DNA of 64,000 nt from Brevibacillus migulae (GCF_004521915.1 NZ_SDKD01000019.1:16089-80088); one strand, 5' to 3'; counted from the first letter of the stretch, positions 16,844-25,685 are shown. Numbers and translations are program-made. Notes: generated from the letters alone by a model not told the origin.

Positions 16844-17182
16844 ATGAAGCTTAAAAAACTCGGTCTATGCAGTGTTGTTGCTTTGGCTGTTTTCGGTTCA
16901 GCCGGATACGCATCTGCAAGTGAGTCCACAGGGGAGACCGTTGATGCGGATCAAGCTGCGGCAATCGTGGAAGTCATTGATCAGCTTGACACAGCTGATT
17001 CGATAATCCGTGCTGAACTTTCTAAGGTCCTGGCACGAAAGTTGGGTATCGATACCAGCAGCACGGTTACCCCAAGCAGCTTTACGGATGTTGACTACTC
17101 CACAAGCAATTACGTGGAAGCGGCAAGACAAGCAGGTGTGCTGGAGGGTATACCAAGCGGCATATTTGGGGGGGAAAAGTAG
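16844..17182 (+). CDS. Short secreted protein with a single, incomplete SLH-like repeat
   Basis: 112 residues behind a strong AAGGAGGTG site. The N-terminus is a Sec signal peptide (LKKLGLCSVVALAVFGSAG, cleavage near ASA-SES). The second half resembles one S-layer homology repeat: IIRAELSKVLARKLGID, then FTDVDYSTSNYVEAARQAGVLEGIPSG, ending abruptly at GIFGGEK where a fuller SLH repeat would continue. The stop follows a run of seven G, a slippage-prone site, but neither other frame is open for long. It may be a decayed or minimal surface protein; it has its own terminator. Confidence 0.7.
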   Translation: MKLKKLGLCSVVALAVFGSAGYASASESTGETVDADQAAAIVEVIDQLDTADSIIRAELSKVLARKLGIDTSSTVTPSSFTDVDYSTSNYVEAARQAGVLEGIPSGIFGGEK

Positions 17183-17218
17183 TTACAGCAAATGTTGGTC
17201 CAATTACCTTTTATAAAA

Positions 17219-17256
17219 GGCCCCGCCATGTGACATGTAGAGGCGGGCTTTATTTA
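17219..17256 (+). terminator. Terminator after the short SLH gene
   Basis: GCCCCGCC / GAGGCGGGC stem with an inner ATGT/ACATG pairing, followed by TTTATTTA. Confidence 0.75.
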
Positions 17257-17402
17257 TGCGTGCGCACAGCAAGTTGTTCATTGCTGGTTGGTAAAGTTCA
17301 ATCGAGCTGGGAGCCAAGCACGAGTCTATGGGGAAAGAAAAACCGCGGCAAGGTAAAATCGATTCTTCCGCTCAAATTTTTAAATAATATTAAAAATATC
17401 GA

Positions 17403-17430
17403 TTGATAATTTCATTCTGACTGCTACAAT
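17403..17430 (+). promoter_or_regulatory. Sigma-A-type promoter of the SLH protein gene
   Basis: TTGATA (17403-17408), a 16-base spacer and TACAAT (17425-17430), 42 bases before the start codon at 17472. The rest of the 290-base gap back to 17182 holds a terminator and no gene. Confidence 0.6.
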
Positions 17431-17471
17431 GAATGCTAGTCATTTTTATTTACGATATCAGGGGGTTACCT

Positions 17472-18674
17472 ATGGCTCGCAGTAAAGGGCGGTCGCATGT
17501 GAAAAGTGGTCTAGCATTAAGTGGTTTGGCTATACTGTTCGCATTGGGGACGAGTTCGCCAACGAATGCATCAACAGATTTTACTGACATCAGCAATTCA
17601 TATGCAAAAGAGGCTATCAACGAATTGGTGGAAAAAGGCATTCTTACAGGAAATAAGGATCAATTCAATCCAACCGCCAATATCAGTCGCGAACAATACG
17701 CCGTCATTCTGGTGAAAACCTTAGGGCTGGATATATCCAATACACCTGCACAGCCGACTTTTTCTGATGTTCCTCCAACGCATTATGCGTACCCCTACGT
17801 CGAGGCGCTCGCAAAAGCAGGTCTAATGGCAGGGACGGGAGAAGGAAAGTTTGGTCTGGGAACGAACTTAACGAGGGAACAATTGGCGACTCTCATGGTC
17901 CGTGCGATCGGCCAAAATGTTACCGGCATGGGTGCGAAATTAACGTTTTCAGATAGTGCTAACATCGCAGCTTGGGCGAAGGACAGCGTCGCGTATGCAG
18001 TCGATGTAGGCTTGATAAACGGAGTAGGCAATCAGTTTAACCCAAATGGTGGTGCGAATCGAGCAGATGTCGCGCAAGTGGTGAGTAACTTCTTAGACAA
18101 GCAGAACAAGTTGACCCAAGAAGTAACTTTCAAACCGCAACCACATATGGGACCGTTGAGGGAGAATCGCATCGATAGGGAGATTGTTTTTCCGAAACCT
18201 GAACTTCCCCCGGTGGTAATACCTCCGGCGGTACCTGAGCCGCCGGTTGTGATTGAACCGCCTGTAGTGATTGAACCACCGGTAGTGATTGAACCACCAG
18301 TTGTGATAGAACCGCCTGTAGTAATCGAGCCGCCTGTGGTTACGGTTCCACCGGTAGTATCACTCCCTCCGATTGAAACAGATCCTGAGCCAGGCGAAGT
18401 AACGGACGAACCAGGCGAAGTAACGGACGAACCAGGCGAAGTAACGGACGAACCAGGCGAAGTAACGAACGAGCCAGGCGAAGTAACGAACGAACCAGGC
18501 GAAGTAACGGATGTGCCAGGTGAAGTAACGAACGAGCCAGGTGACGCAACGGACCAACCGGGTGACATAACAAACGAACCGGACACTGGAACAGATGGCT
18601 CAGACGGACTGGGTGATCCTATTCCAGGTGGCATGGGAACTGCCCCCGATGGATCTGGAGAGCTATTTCCATAA
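17472..18674 (+). CDS. SLH-domain cell-surface protein with two blocks of Pro-rich tandem repeats
   Basis: 400 residues; start at the ATG after AGGGGGTTACCT. Signal peptide (residues 1 to about 34, LALSGLAILFALGTSS, cleavage near TNAS), then three S-layer homology repeats: DFTDISNSYAKEAINELVEKG, FSDVPPTHYAYPYVEALAKAG and FSDSANIAAWAKDSVAYAVDVG, each followed by an Asn/Pro-rich turn. SLH triplets bind pyruvylated secondary cell-wall polymer. Then a linker, about six PPVVIE units, and about ten seven-residue EPGEVTD-like units, ending in a Gly/Asp-rich tail. No enzymatic domain is visible; it is probably a wall-anchored spacer or adhesin-like protein. Confidence 0.88.
   Translation: MARSKGRSHVKSGLALSGLAILFALGTSSPTNASTDFTDISNSYAKEAINELVEKGILTGNKDQFNPTANISREQYAVILVKTLGLDISNTPAQPTFSDVPPTHYAYPYVEALAKAGLMAGTGEGKFGLGTNLTREQLATLMVRAIGQNVTGMGAKLTFSDSANIAAWAKDSVAYAVDVGLINGVGNQFNPNGGANRADVAQVVSNFLDKQNKLTQEVTFKPQPHMGPLRENRIDREIVFPKPELPPVVIPPAVPEPPVVIEPPVVIEPPVVIEPPVVIEPPVVIEPPVVTVPPVVSLPPIETDPEPGEVTDEPGEVTDEPGEVTDEPGEVTNEPGEVTNEPGEVTDVPGEVTNEPGDATDQPGDITNEPDTGTDGSDGLGDPIPGGMGTAPDGSGELFP
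18240..18350 (+). repeat. Tandem 18-bp repeat coding PPVVIE
   Basis: About six units of GAACCNCCNGTNGTGATT inside the SLH gene. Third-codon positions vary between units while the peptide is kept, indicating selection on the protein. Confidence 0.8.
18387..18596 (+). repeat. Tandem 21-bp repeat coding EPGEVTD-like units
   Basis: About ten units of GAACCAGGCGAAGTAACG plus GAC or AAC. The first three or four are identical at the DNA level, so copy number is likely to vary between strains; the last units are diverged (EPGDATD, QPGDITN). Confidence 0.85.
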
Positions 18675-18712
18675 GCAATCCCCAAGCAACAGCATTGGCT
18701 ATGATACTGTAT

Positions 18713-18748
18713 AACCCGCCTCCTCCATTTGGCAGAGGCGGGTTTTTG
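18713..18748 (+). terminator. Terminator after the SLH protein gene
   Basis: AACCCGCCTC / GAGGCGGGTT stem followed by TTTTG. Confidence 0.85.
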
Positions 18749-18889
18749 TTGCGATTAGAAAAAGTGGCGATTTTCCTTCGATTCGTCGCTTTTTTTGTAA
18801 GCAAAAGTAGGATTTTCGAGCCCCTATGTAGAATAACTATGGGTATTCCACCCATGGAATATCTATCTAATCAGGTGAGGAGAAGGTTC

Positions 18890-19945
18890 ATGAAACGGCC
18901 AACCTATACGCTGACCAGTCTGATCAAAAAGGTATTCCGGCCCGGAGAGCGTTCTCTGCCGCGAAGTGAAATCAACCAACGGCTGATGGAGTGCTTGCGT
19001 GCCAATGGTTATGAGATGGATAGCGAAGAAGTGCTTACACACGTATTATCGCTGGAGCACTCGCCCGTATGTGTCGGGCATACCGATGCCATCATTGAAT
19101 TGACCTACCAACCGCATCAGTTGTATGATCTAGCTTACCGCTTTTTGCGGGATACCCATATGCCTAAGACTGTCGAGCAGATCGTACCCGAATTACGTCG
19201 GCAAACCCAGTTTTCCTGGAATCAAGTGAGACGAATGCTTGAGCTGGAACGTGATCTTCGTTTTGTCCAATACCAAGGCGACAAACGTTGGTATTTGGCA
19301 GAATGGAAAGTAGTCAATGACCGCGTCTATCAATATGCGCTGGAAAATGGTCTGAAGCAAATGTCGCTCCGCACGCTTTCCTTCTTTTTGGAGAATGAAG
19401 TGGGCCTTTCCTTGAAGGACGACGTTTTCATTCCGGATGCGGACGAGCGCTTTCAAGTGAATGGTGATATCATCTCGGTGCTAGCTGACCATGCGGATGA
19501 TGTGGAAGACACCAGAGATTCGTCCACAGATCCAATGGACGTACAAGAGGCAGAGGTTCACGTGGCCGAACAGGATGAGGATCGCCCGAGTCAGGAGCCG
19601 CCCATGGAGGAGGATCCAACCGACATGGCGTACATACAAGAATCGTTTTTGGCTATGGATGAAGTGGCTGCAGCAAGTCCTGCGGTACCCGAACCATTAC
19701 GTATTGAGGAGGAAACCTTTATGAATACAGCTGGGAGTCAACCGGTAACAGCAGAAGTAAGCCAGTTGCTTAGACATGCTCTGGGACGTTTGGAGGAACG
19801 AAACAAGCAAATGTCTGTGGATGTAGTAGGATTTTTTCAACAAAGCAATATGCAAGCAATAGAAGTGCTGATGAAAGAGAAACATAAGAACGAACAACTT
19901 GCTCTCGGCCTGCAGCAACTGCTGGCGCTCGCTGAAGAACAATGA
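18890..19945 (+). CDS. Unknown protein with winged-helix-like N-terminal half and coiled-coil C-terminus
   Basis: 351 residues from the ATG after GGTGAGGAGAAGG. The N-terminal about 200 residues contain two helix-turn-helix-like stretches (for example RSEINQRLMECLRANGYEM and TVEQIVPELRRQTQFSWNQV, then WYLAEWKVV), reminiscent of winged-helix repeats. The middle (about 205-265) is acidic and low complexity, and the C-terminus (PVTAEVSQLLRHALGRLEE to the end) looks coiled-coil. No signal peptide or membrane segment. Not recognised; a DNA-binding or nucleoid-type role is a guess. Overlaps the next gene by 4 bases (ATGA). Confidence 0.75.
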   Translation: MKRPTYTLTSLIKKVFRPGERSLPRSEINQRLMECLRANGYEMDSEEVLTHVLSLEHSPVCVGHTDAIIELTYQPHQLYDLAYRFLRDTHMPKTVEQIVPELRRQTQFSWNQVRRMLELERDLRFVQYQGDKRWYLAEWKVVNDRVYQYALENGLKQMSLRTLSFFLENEVGLSLKDDVFIPDADERFQVNGDIISVLADHADDVEDTRDSSTDPMDVQEAEVHVAEQDEDRPSQEPPMEEDPTDMAYIQESFLAMDEVAAASPAVPEPLRIEEETFMNTAGSQPVTAEVSQLLRHALGRLEERNKQMSVDVVGFFQQSNMQAIEVLMKEKHKNEQLALGLQQLLALAEEQ

Positions 19946-20202
19946 ATCAGACCGTATCCTCTATCCGTCTGGAAGATCGGTTTGACATCCTGCATGAGAT
20001 CATCCGAGACTATCGGATGCAGCTAGCGAGGATGGAGGCCGAGGTTGTTGAGCTTTTTGCTGGCAATCATTTATCCGCCATATCGGAACGGATACAGGAA
20101 AAACAACGGATTACCGATCTGGTGGAGAAACTGGAGAAGTTTGTCGCTTATTGGGAATCTGTTGAGCTTACAGGCATTGACCACGAACATAAACGTGGGT
20201 AA
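19942..20202 (+). CDS. Small helical protein coupled to the upstream gene, 86 residues
   Basis: Starts in the ATGA overlap with the upstream stop. The sequence is almost wholly helical and charged (FDILHEIIRDYRMQLARMEAE, RIQEKQRITDLVEKLEKF), consistent with a coiled-coil partner for the upstream protein's C-terminal coiled coil. Not recognised. Confidence 0.7.
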   Translation: MNQTVSSIRLEDRFDILHEIIRDYRMQLARMEAEVVELFAGNHLSAISERIQEKQRITDLVEKLEKFVAYWESVELTGIDHEHKRG

Positions 20203-20308
20203 GATGTCTAAGGAAACGTGAATATGATACGGCCATGCAGTATAACGATAAAGATACGGTATGAACCCGGGAGATGCTGTATTGGGCCGAAAGGAGATTT
20301 TTTCCCTC

Positions 20309-22348
20309 ATGTCAGTCGGAAGAAATGAAAGCTGCCCGTGTGGAAGCGGAAAGAAATATAAGAAGTGCTGTGGAGTGGTCACCTCGATCGAGGAGGCACG
20401 CGGCATTCGTGAACAAAAAATGAAAAACAGCATTCATGCGGCACTGGAGCGCTTGAATAAATTCGTGGCTTCGCAGCAATCGCCGGAAAAGCTGCAGGAA
20501 GCACGCAAGCATTTTGCAGATTTGATCGGCTTGAGCCACGAAGAGGTCGTTTCAACAGAGTGGGTACTGCACTTTTACAATTGGTATCTTTTTGATGCGA
20601 AATGGGAAGGCCCTAACCTGCTTGAACGGTTTTTGCAGCAATACAGCCGCAGAATCGAACCAGAAGTGCACCGCGCACTATCCCAGGTAAGACTCGGTGT
20701 CTATGAAGTAGAAGGGGTAACCGAGGAAGAATTGACTGTGCAGGATCTGGCGACAGGAGAAGCACGCAAAATCCTGCCGATTCCGCGCACTTCCTTACAG
20801 CCTGGACAAATTATCCTGGGTCGTCTGCTGCCGCTCGGGCACAGAGACCTCGCATTGGCTGGCAGCATCATCCTGCAGCCAAGTCTGAAACAGGCCGTTC
20901 TTGCCAGCTTGTCAGGTGACAAGCAGCCATCCGAGCAGAGCATCGATCTGTATAAAGTCGTGATCCAGTCCGGAAACAATCAGCCAACGGAAAAGGCTGC
21001 TTCAGAAAGATTGATGCGGTTGGTTTTTGAAAATGGAGATGTCGAAGGGATTCGGGAACGCATTCGTGCTCATGCTGCCTTTGAATTAAAAAAGCATACG
21101 GCATCCCAGGATGTTTGGATTTATTCCCGACGCAAAGAAGCACATCTTTTCCCGAATCTGAACAACGCCCTGCTTGAACTGCATGAGGTTGGCGGAGAAA
21201 TCCTGATTGAAGCAGGCCGCGTGGCAATTGAAGCACCGGAAACTCGCCTCGACGAGATTGCACGCGCCATTGGCATATCCGACGCTGATCAGCGCATGAC
21301 AATTGAGCGGCTGACCTCTACTGGTACGAAGCTTTTGGCGGGAACCTTGTTTATTACAAGCGAGCCAATACTGCCTTCCAAGGTGCTGCAATGGGCGGTT
21401 CAGACGTACTTTATGGAAAAATGGCTGTCGACCCCAAATGCGTTCTTGAACCAGCTGCCGCCGCTTTTGGCCGCTGCTTCTACGGAAGAAAGCGTGCAGA
21501 AAGACTTGCAAAATCTGGTTGAGACGATCGAGGAAGAAGGCAAGATGGGCCACGGAGTTGCGCGTTTTATGCGCATCGATACGCTGCGTCCACGTCTCTC
21601 GCTCGCAAACAGCCAGGTCCATATCGACAATCTGCTGCATCGTCCAGTCCTGGAAGGGAATCCGGACGCCTCTTATACAGTAAAGCCTGAACGCTTTGCC
21701 GAGATTACGTCTTTTGTCAGCGAGATGACAGAAGGCAAGTCGGAGGCAACCGTGAAAAAGTACGACGAAGTCATGAATCAGTTCCGTACCTTTATTCGCG
21801 GTGCATTCGGCCCTTCCTTTACATGGAAGGACTTGCGCCGGGAAGAAGTAGCGTATTTCCTCGTGGAAGATATTCCACGTCAAACGGACTCCCTGACAAA
21901 GACTCTCGCGACGAATACATTGTCGGTTCTCACAGCGTTTTTCAAATGGCTGGATAAACGGGAAGGAACCGCTCTGGCTGACAGCATCTTGCCACTATTC
22001 GCAGAGGTGAAGGATGACCTAGCGGAAGGCTACCGTCTCCGCAACGTCCTGCAAAAGGCAGCGAATCATCAGCTGATCGACTCCAGCTTGGCTCCTACCG
22101 AAGCGCAGGAGATCCATTTTTCCTTGCTGGAGCAGCAAAAAACCGGTTGGTTAGGCAAAGGAACCGACGGGGAAACATTTTTGCTGAATTTGCCGGAGGA
22201 AACCCTCGACGCCTTGTCACCAGATTGGATCCTTTCAGGTTTGATGGGGAAAACCGTCGATGGCAAATGGTATCTGTATGGGGTACAGGGATTGTATCCG
22301 CCAGTCATCAGCGAGCTGCTTGGCATTCGCAGCTCCGTGCTGGTATAA
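20309..22348 (+). CDS. SEC-C motif protein with an internal recombinase-like core-binding segment
   Basis: 679 residues. The N-terminus is a SEC-C zinc-binding motif (SVGRNESCPCGSGKKYKKCC, residues 2-21). The middle is large and unrecognised. Around residues 490-560, YDEVMNQFRTFIRGAFGP...WKDLRREEVAYFL...NTLSVLTAFFKWLDKRE resembles the SAM-like N-terminal core-binding domain of tyrosine recombinases, but no catalytic recombinase domain with an R-H-R-Y set follows. The ATG at 20309 matches the usual start of SEC-C proteins; AAGGAG is 13 bases upstream, slightly long. Cytosolic. Function unknown. Confidence 0.8.
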   Translation: MSVGRNESCPCGSGKKYKKCCGVVTSIEEARGIREQKMKNSIHAALERLNKFVASQQSPEKLQEARKHFADLIGLSHEEVVSTEWVLHFYNWYLFDAKWEGPNLLERFLQQYSRRIEPEVHRALSQVRLGVYEVEGVTEEELTVQDLATGEARKILPIPRTSLQPGQIILGRLLPLGHRDLALAGSIILQPSLKQAVLASLSGDKQPSEQSIDLYKVVIQSGNNQPTEKAASERLMRLVFENGDVEGIRERIRAHAAFELKKHTASQDVWIYSRRKEAHLFPNLNNALLELHEVGGEILIEAGRVAIEAPETRLDEIARAIGISDADQRMTIERLTSTGTKLLAGTLFITSEPILPSKVLQWAVQTYFMEKWLSTPNAFLNQLPPLLAAASTEESVQKDLQNLVETIEEEGKMGHGVARFMRIDTLRPRLSLANSQVHIDNLLHRPVLEGNPDASYTVKPERFAEITSFVSEMTEGKSEATVKKYDEVMNQFRTFIRGAFGPSFTWKDLRREEVAYFLVEDIPRQTDSLTKTLATNTLSVLTAFFKWLDKREGTALADSILPLFAEVKDDLAEGYRLRNVLQKAANHQLIDSSLAPTEAQEIHFSLLEQQKTGWLGKGTDGETFLLNLPEETLDALSPDWILSGLMGKTVDGKWYLYGVQGLYPPVISELLGIRSSVLV

Positions 22349-22350
22349 AG

Positions 22351-22387
22351 AAAAAAAGCGTCTCCGTTTATACGGGGACGCTTTTTT
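22351..22387. terminator. Bidirectional terminator between convergent genes
   Basis: AAAAAAAGCGTCTCCGT / ACGGGGACGCTTTTTT stem, with an A-run on one side and a T-run on the other; it serves the SEC-C gene (+) and the MFS gene (-). Confidence 0.85.
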
Positions 22388-23585
22388 CGGATTGAGCACG
22401 CGATTCTTGCTCCCAGCGGACGACGGTTGCGTCCTTGGGCAAAAGAAACCCGAGAATCCCGACAACATGAAACAATGTGCATAATTGCATGATAAAAGCC
22501 AAGCCATACACGTCAGCCAAATGACCCAGCACGGAGGCACCGATTCCTCCCATCCCAAAAGCCAAGCCGATCATCAGACCGGAGACCGTGCCAATCTTCC
22601 CGGGCATGATCTCCTGAGCATAGACGACGGTCACAGAAAAGCTGCACAGCAATAAGAGCCCGTCGATGAACAGCAGCGGATACGCGGCATAGCCCGACAC
22701 AAAGGGAATGGCCAAGGCAAAGGGCAAGGAGCCGAGCAGGGATAATATCAGCAGGTTGCGTTTGCCGAAACGGTCGGAAAGGGGGCCGCCGAAGAATGTA
22801 CCGATGGCACCCGCCACCAAAAACAAAAAGATGTAGACTTGGGCATGGGAAATCGAGATTCCCTGCACATCAATCAGATAGAGCGGGTAAAAGCTCTGGT
22901 AAGCCGCGGAAATCCAAGAGCGGACGCTGACGATGAGGACGAGCAGGAGCATCGCCGTCATTCGTTCCTGCCTGTAGAGCGTGATCGGAAGTACGGGCAC
23001 AGCTTTGCGCATGCGTTCCTGACCCAAATACCAGTAAGCCACATAGATGAGGACGCTCATCGCAAGCGCGGCCGGAATTATAAACCAAAAGGCGCCCCCT
23101 TGGCCAAACGGCACAAAAATAATGGCAGTCATCAGCGGAGCCAGCGCTTGGCCCGCATTCCCTCCGACCTGGAAAATCGATTGCCCCAGACCTCTGCGCG
23201 GTCCCGAAGCCATGTGGGCGACACGGGATGCTTCCGGATGAAATACGGCGGAACCGACCCCGACAAGGGATACACTGACAAGCACGGTGTAAAGATTTTG
23301 CGCGAAAGAGATCCCTAGCATGCCAAGCCCCGATACCGCCATCGCGATGGGGAGCAGGTACGGACGCGGTGTCTTGTCCGCGAAATAACCGACGACCGGC
23401 TGAAGCACCGATGCGGTAATATTCATGACCAACAGTATGATACCCAGATGAAAATAGCTGAGGGCGAGATTATCCTGCAAGATCGGCAGCACAGCGGGAA
23501 TCACCGCTTGCAGACTGTCGTTCAGCAAATGCACAATGCTGATGGAAAATAAGACGCGGTATATCGTAGCATTAGAAGCGCTCAT
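22368..23585 (-). CDS. MFS transporter, fosmidomycin-resistance (Fsr / YfnC) type
   Basis: 405 residues with about 12 membrane segments. The N-terminus (SIVHLLNDSLQAVIPAVLPILQDNLALSYF) and the GVGSAVFHPEASRVAHMASGPRRGLGQSIFQVGGNAG motif are typical of the Fsr subfamily of drug exporters. GPLSDRFGKRN is the MFS loop signature. Likely a proton-driven exporter; fosmidomycin is the family's prototype substrate, but the natural one is unknown. RBS GGAG. Monocistronic. Confidence 0.9.
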   Translation of the reverse strand: MSASNATIYRVLFSISIVHLLNDSLQAVIPAVLPILQDNLALSYFHLGIILLVMNITASVLQPVVGYFADKTPRPYLLPIAMAVSGLGMLGISFAQNLYTVLVSVSLVGVGSAVFHPEASRVAHMASGPRRGLGQSIFQVGGNAGQALAPLMTAIIFVPFGQGGAFWFIIPAALAMSVLIYVAYWYLGQERMRKAVPVLPITLYRQERMTAMLLLVLIVSVRSWISAAYQSFYPLYLIDVQGISISHAQVYIFLFLVAGAIGTFFGGPLSDRFGKRNLLILSLLGSLPFALAIPFVSGYAAYPLLFIDGLLLLCSFSVTVVYAQEIMPGKIGTVSGLMIGLAFGMGGIGASVLGHLADVYGLAFIMQLCTLFHVVGILGFLLPKDATVVRWEQESRAQSEKSVPV

Positions 23586-23754
23586 GAAAAGGTCATCTCC
23601 GTTTCGATTTCAGAAAAGTTATTCATAAATGTATCACTGAAGTATGCCTTCGTCATCCATTTCTTGATTTCCTCTTCTTGCAGCCTGGCGGAGTGCATGA
23701 GGACCTTCCGTTTGAAAAACACTAAAACGGAGTTATCGAAAAGGAGGTCCAAAG

Positions 23755-23892
23755 ATGAGCCGGAAAGCAAATAATGGCAGTCAATCGCGTGAAGAGCATG
23801 TTCGCCACGGAGGAGATGCCCACCGTTCGACGAACAAACCGCCAGAAGGCCCTGTACAAGGCTTTAGTCAAGCGCCAAAAGGATTACAATAA
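23755..23892 (+). CDS. Very small hydrophilic protein, 45 residues
   Basis: A near-perfect AAAGGAGGTCC precedes the ATG at 23755 by 4 bases after GGTCC, stronger than for many annotated genes here. The product (SRKANNGSQSREEHVRHGG, then RSTNKPPEGPVQGFSQAPKG) is Gly/Asn/Gln/His/Ser-rich with no hydrophobic core, a composition like minor small acid-soluble spore proteins, though I cannot match it to a named Ssp family. A longer overlapping frame from 23774 has no RBS. A hairpin with a short T-run follows at about 23925. Confidence 0.6.
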   Translation: MSRKANNGSQSREEHVRHGGDAHRSTNKPPEGPVQGFSQAPKGLQ

Positions 23893-23925
23893 CGCCGTAA
23901 ACATGGTTTTATATGGTGCAGGAGG

Positions 23926-23966
23926 CAAATCCTTCGTCGAAATAGTCCCGGCGAAGGATTTTCGTC
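23926..23966 (+). terminator. Weak terminator-like hairpin after the 45-residue gene
   Basis: AATCCTTCGTCG and CGGCGAAGGATT arms around a short loop, followed by TTTTCGTCGTTT. Confidence 0.5.
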
Positions 23967-24164
23967 GTTTCCATACATTTTTCTACAAATCAGGACAGCA
24001 GTGTGTTACAATATTGAGCAGAGTTTTTGGCGTTTTTACGCAAAATGGAAGGGTTTGTCGATTCGGCAAACAATGAAACATCAGAAAAAGAAAAAGAGAC
24101 AAGATGTTTTGATTCCTTACATAAAGTAGTGAAACGACATGACCAATACAAAGTAAGGAGTTTG

Positions 24165-25667
24165 ATGGTTATGCCAGATATCAGTGCGACCGTTCAGGAA
24201 AGTTCTCATACACGAAGACAAAAACAGAAAAAGCCGGTTCGGCGCAAAAACAGACGCCGACTTTTTCTTTTGTTCAGTCTCTGCTTTTTATTGTTGATTG
24301 GCGGAGTGGCAGGAGCGTTCTTCTGGAAAGTGGATGATGCCATTAATGTGATCAGCCAGCCGAGCAGTGTTCCGTCAGCGGTTCCCGTCGATCCGACTTA
24401 TCATCAGGATAAACCGTTATCGTTGGTCATTCTCGGACGTGATACCCGTCCGGAGACGGGTACGATGCTGACGGACGTTATGATCGTATCGGTACTGAAT
24501 CCGAAGACCAAACAGGTGACGATGCTCTCGATTCCGCGTGACACACGGGTAAAAATCCCGGGTTACAGCGGCTACCACAAAGTCAATTCCGTCTTTGCCA
24601 ATGGGGATGCGGAGCGCCGCCAGGCAGAAGTGAATGGACGAACCCCTGAGGAAGACGGGCCGTCACTGACGAAGAAGACGCTGCAGGAGCTTGTAGGGAT
24701 TCCGATTCAACACTACGTGGAAGTTGATTTTGAAGGCTTCAAAGCGATCGTGGATGAGCTAGGGGGGGTAGAAGTCAATGTCGACCGCAAGCTTGTGTAT
24801 GATGACCCGACAGACGATACCCACATTAACCTGGAACCAGGCCAGCAGCTGCTGAACGGAAGCCAAGCCCTCGGTTATGTGCGCCACCGCCATGACAACC
24901 GGGGAACCAAATATTATTCCAGCGACTATGACCGCAACCGCCGCCAGCAGGAAGTGATACGCGCGATGGTCAGCAAAGTCACGTCCTTTGACGGGATCAC
25001 CAAGATCTTCAAACTGATTGATGTAGGTGCCCAGCACGTAAAAACAGACCTTTCCCCAGAGCAAATCAAGGGGTTGGCGACCGATTTCATGAAAATGGAT
25101 ACATCCTCCATTACGACTCTGGAAAACGGTGCCTATTGGAATGCGGGCACAAGCTATACCTACTTGCCTAAAGAAAAACTGGAGGAAATCCGCGCCACCT
25201 TGCAAGCGCAAATGGAGCTTTCTCCGGATATGATCGCGGAATTGAACAAAGAATCCGTGACTCGCAATTCGGCGACCGAATCCGCCTCCAGCAGCAGTGA
25301 TAAGCCGAAAAAGAAGAAACAATCGACCGAAGTAATTGCAAAACCGGTGCAGCAAACGAAGCCCGCAACGGAAACACCTGCAACAGATGCGCCGGCAACC
25401 GATCCGACAGCACCTCCAGCGGGTCAAGTGAAAGGGCAGAATGGTGAGCAAACCGAGAATCAGACAACCCCGCCAGCCGGTTCCACTGATCCAGGCGTAA
25501 TCGATCAGGTGAATCAAGGGACGATGCCGCCACCGGACATTCCGGTTCCGGAGCAAACCGAGCAGCCTCCTGCAGCCGACCCGTCAACAACCCCGCCTGC
25601 TGATACAGGAGAGCAAACCCCTCCAGCCAGCACGGAGGAGCAAGGGGAAGACGGCGAGCAGACATAA
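24165..25667 (+). CDS. LytR-CpsA-Psr (LCP) family cell-wall glycopolymer ligase
   Basis: About 500 residues: a short basic cytoplasmic tail (RRKNRRR), one membrane helix (about residues 30-55, LFLLFSLCFLLLIGGVAGAFF), then the extracytoplasmic LCP catalytic domain (LVILGRDTRPETGTMLTDVMIV, MLSIPRDTRVKIPGY, GYVRHRHD, SDYDRNRRQQEVIRAM with the Arg/Asp residues that bind the lipid pyrophosphate). The last about 130 residues are a Pro/Thr/Gln-rich disordered tail. LCP enzymes transfer wall teichoic acid or other polymers from undecaprenyl phosphate to peptidoglycan. Either the ATG at 24165 or that at 24171 may be the start; AAGGAG is 4 or 10 bases upstream. Confidence 0.93.
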   Translation: MVMPDISATVQESSHTRRQKQKKPVRRKNRRRLFLLFSLCFLLLIGGVAGAFFWKVDDAINVISQPSSVPSAVPVDPTYHQDKPLSLVILGRDTRPETGTMLTDVMIVSVLNPKTKQVTMLSIPRDTRVKIPGYSGYHKVNSVFANGDAERRQAEVNGRTPEEDGPSLTKKTLQELVGIPIQHYVEVDFEGFKAIVDELGGVEVNVDRKLVYDDPTDDTHINLEPGQQLLNGSQALGYVRHRHDNRGTKYYSSDYDRNRRQQEVIRAMVSKVTSFDGITKIFKLIDVGAQHVKTDLSPEQIKGLATDFMKMDTSSITTLENGAYWNAGTSYTYLPKEKLEEIRATLQAQMELSPDMIAELNKESVTRNSATESASSSSDKPKKKKQSTEVIAKPVQQTKPATETPATDAPATDPTAPPAGQVKGQNGEQTENQTTPPAGSTDPGVIDQVNQGTMPPPDIPVPEQTEQPPAADPSTTPPADTGEQTPPASTEEQGEDGEQT

Positions 25668-25685
25668 AATAGGAATGTAAGTAGA

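Noticed and set aside
20309..22348. The SEC-C protein as a phage integrase
   Set aside because: Only a core-binding-like segment is seen; there is no catalytic Arg-His-Arg-Tyr domain and no attachment sites or phage genes nearby.
24131..24157. TGAAAC-N16-AGTA upstream of the LCP gene as an ECF promoter
   Set aside because: The -10 would lie inside the ribosome binding site, giving an almost leaderless message, and the -10 core is AGTA rather than CGTA/CGTC.
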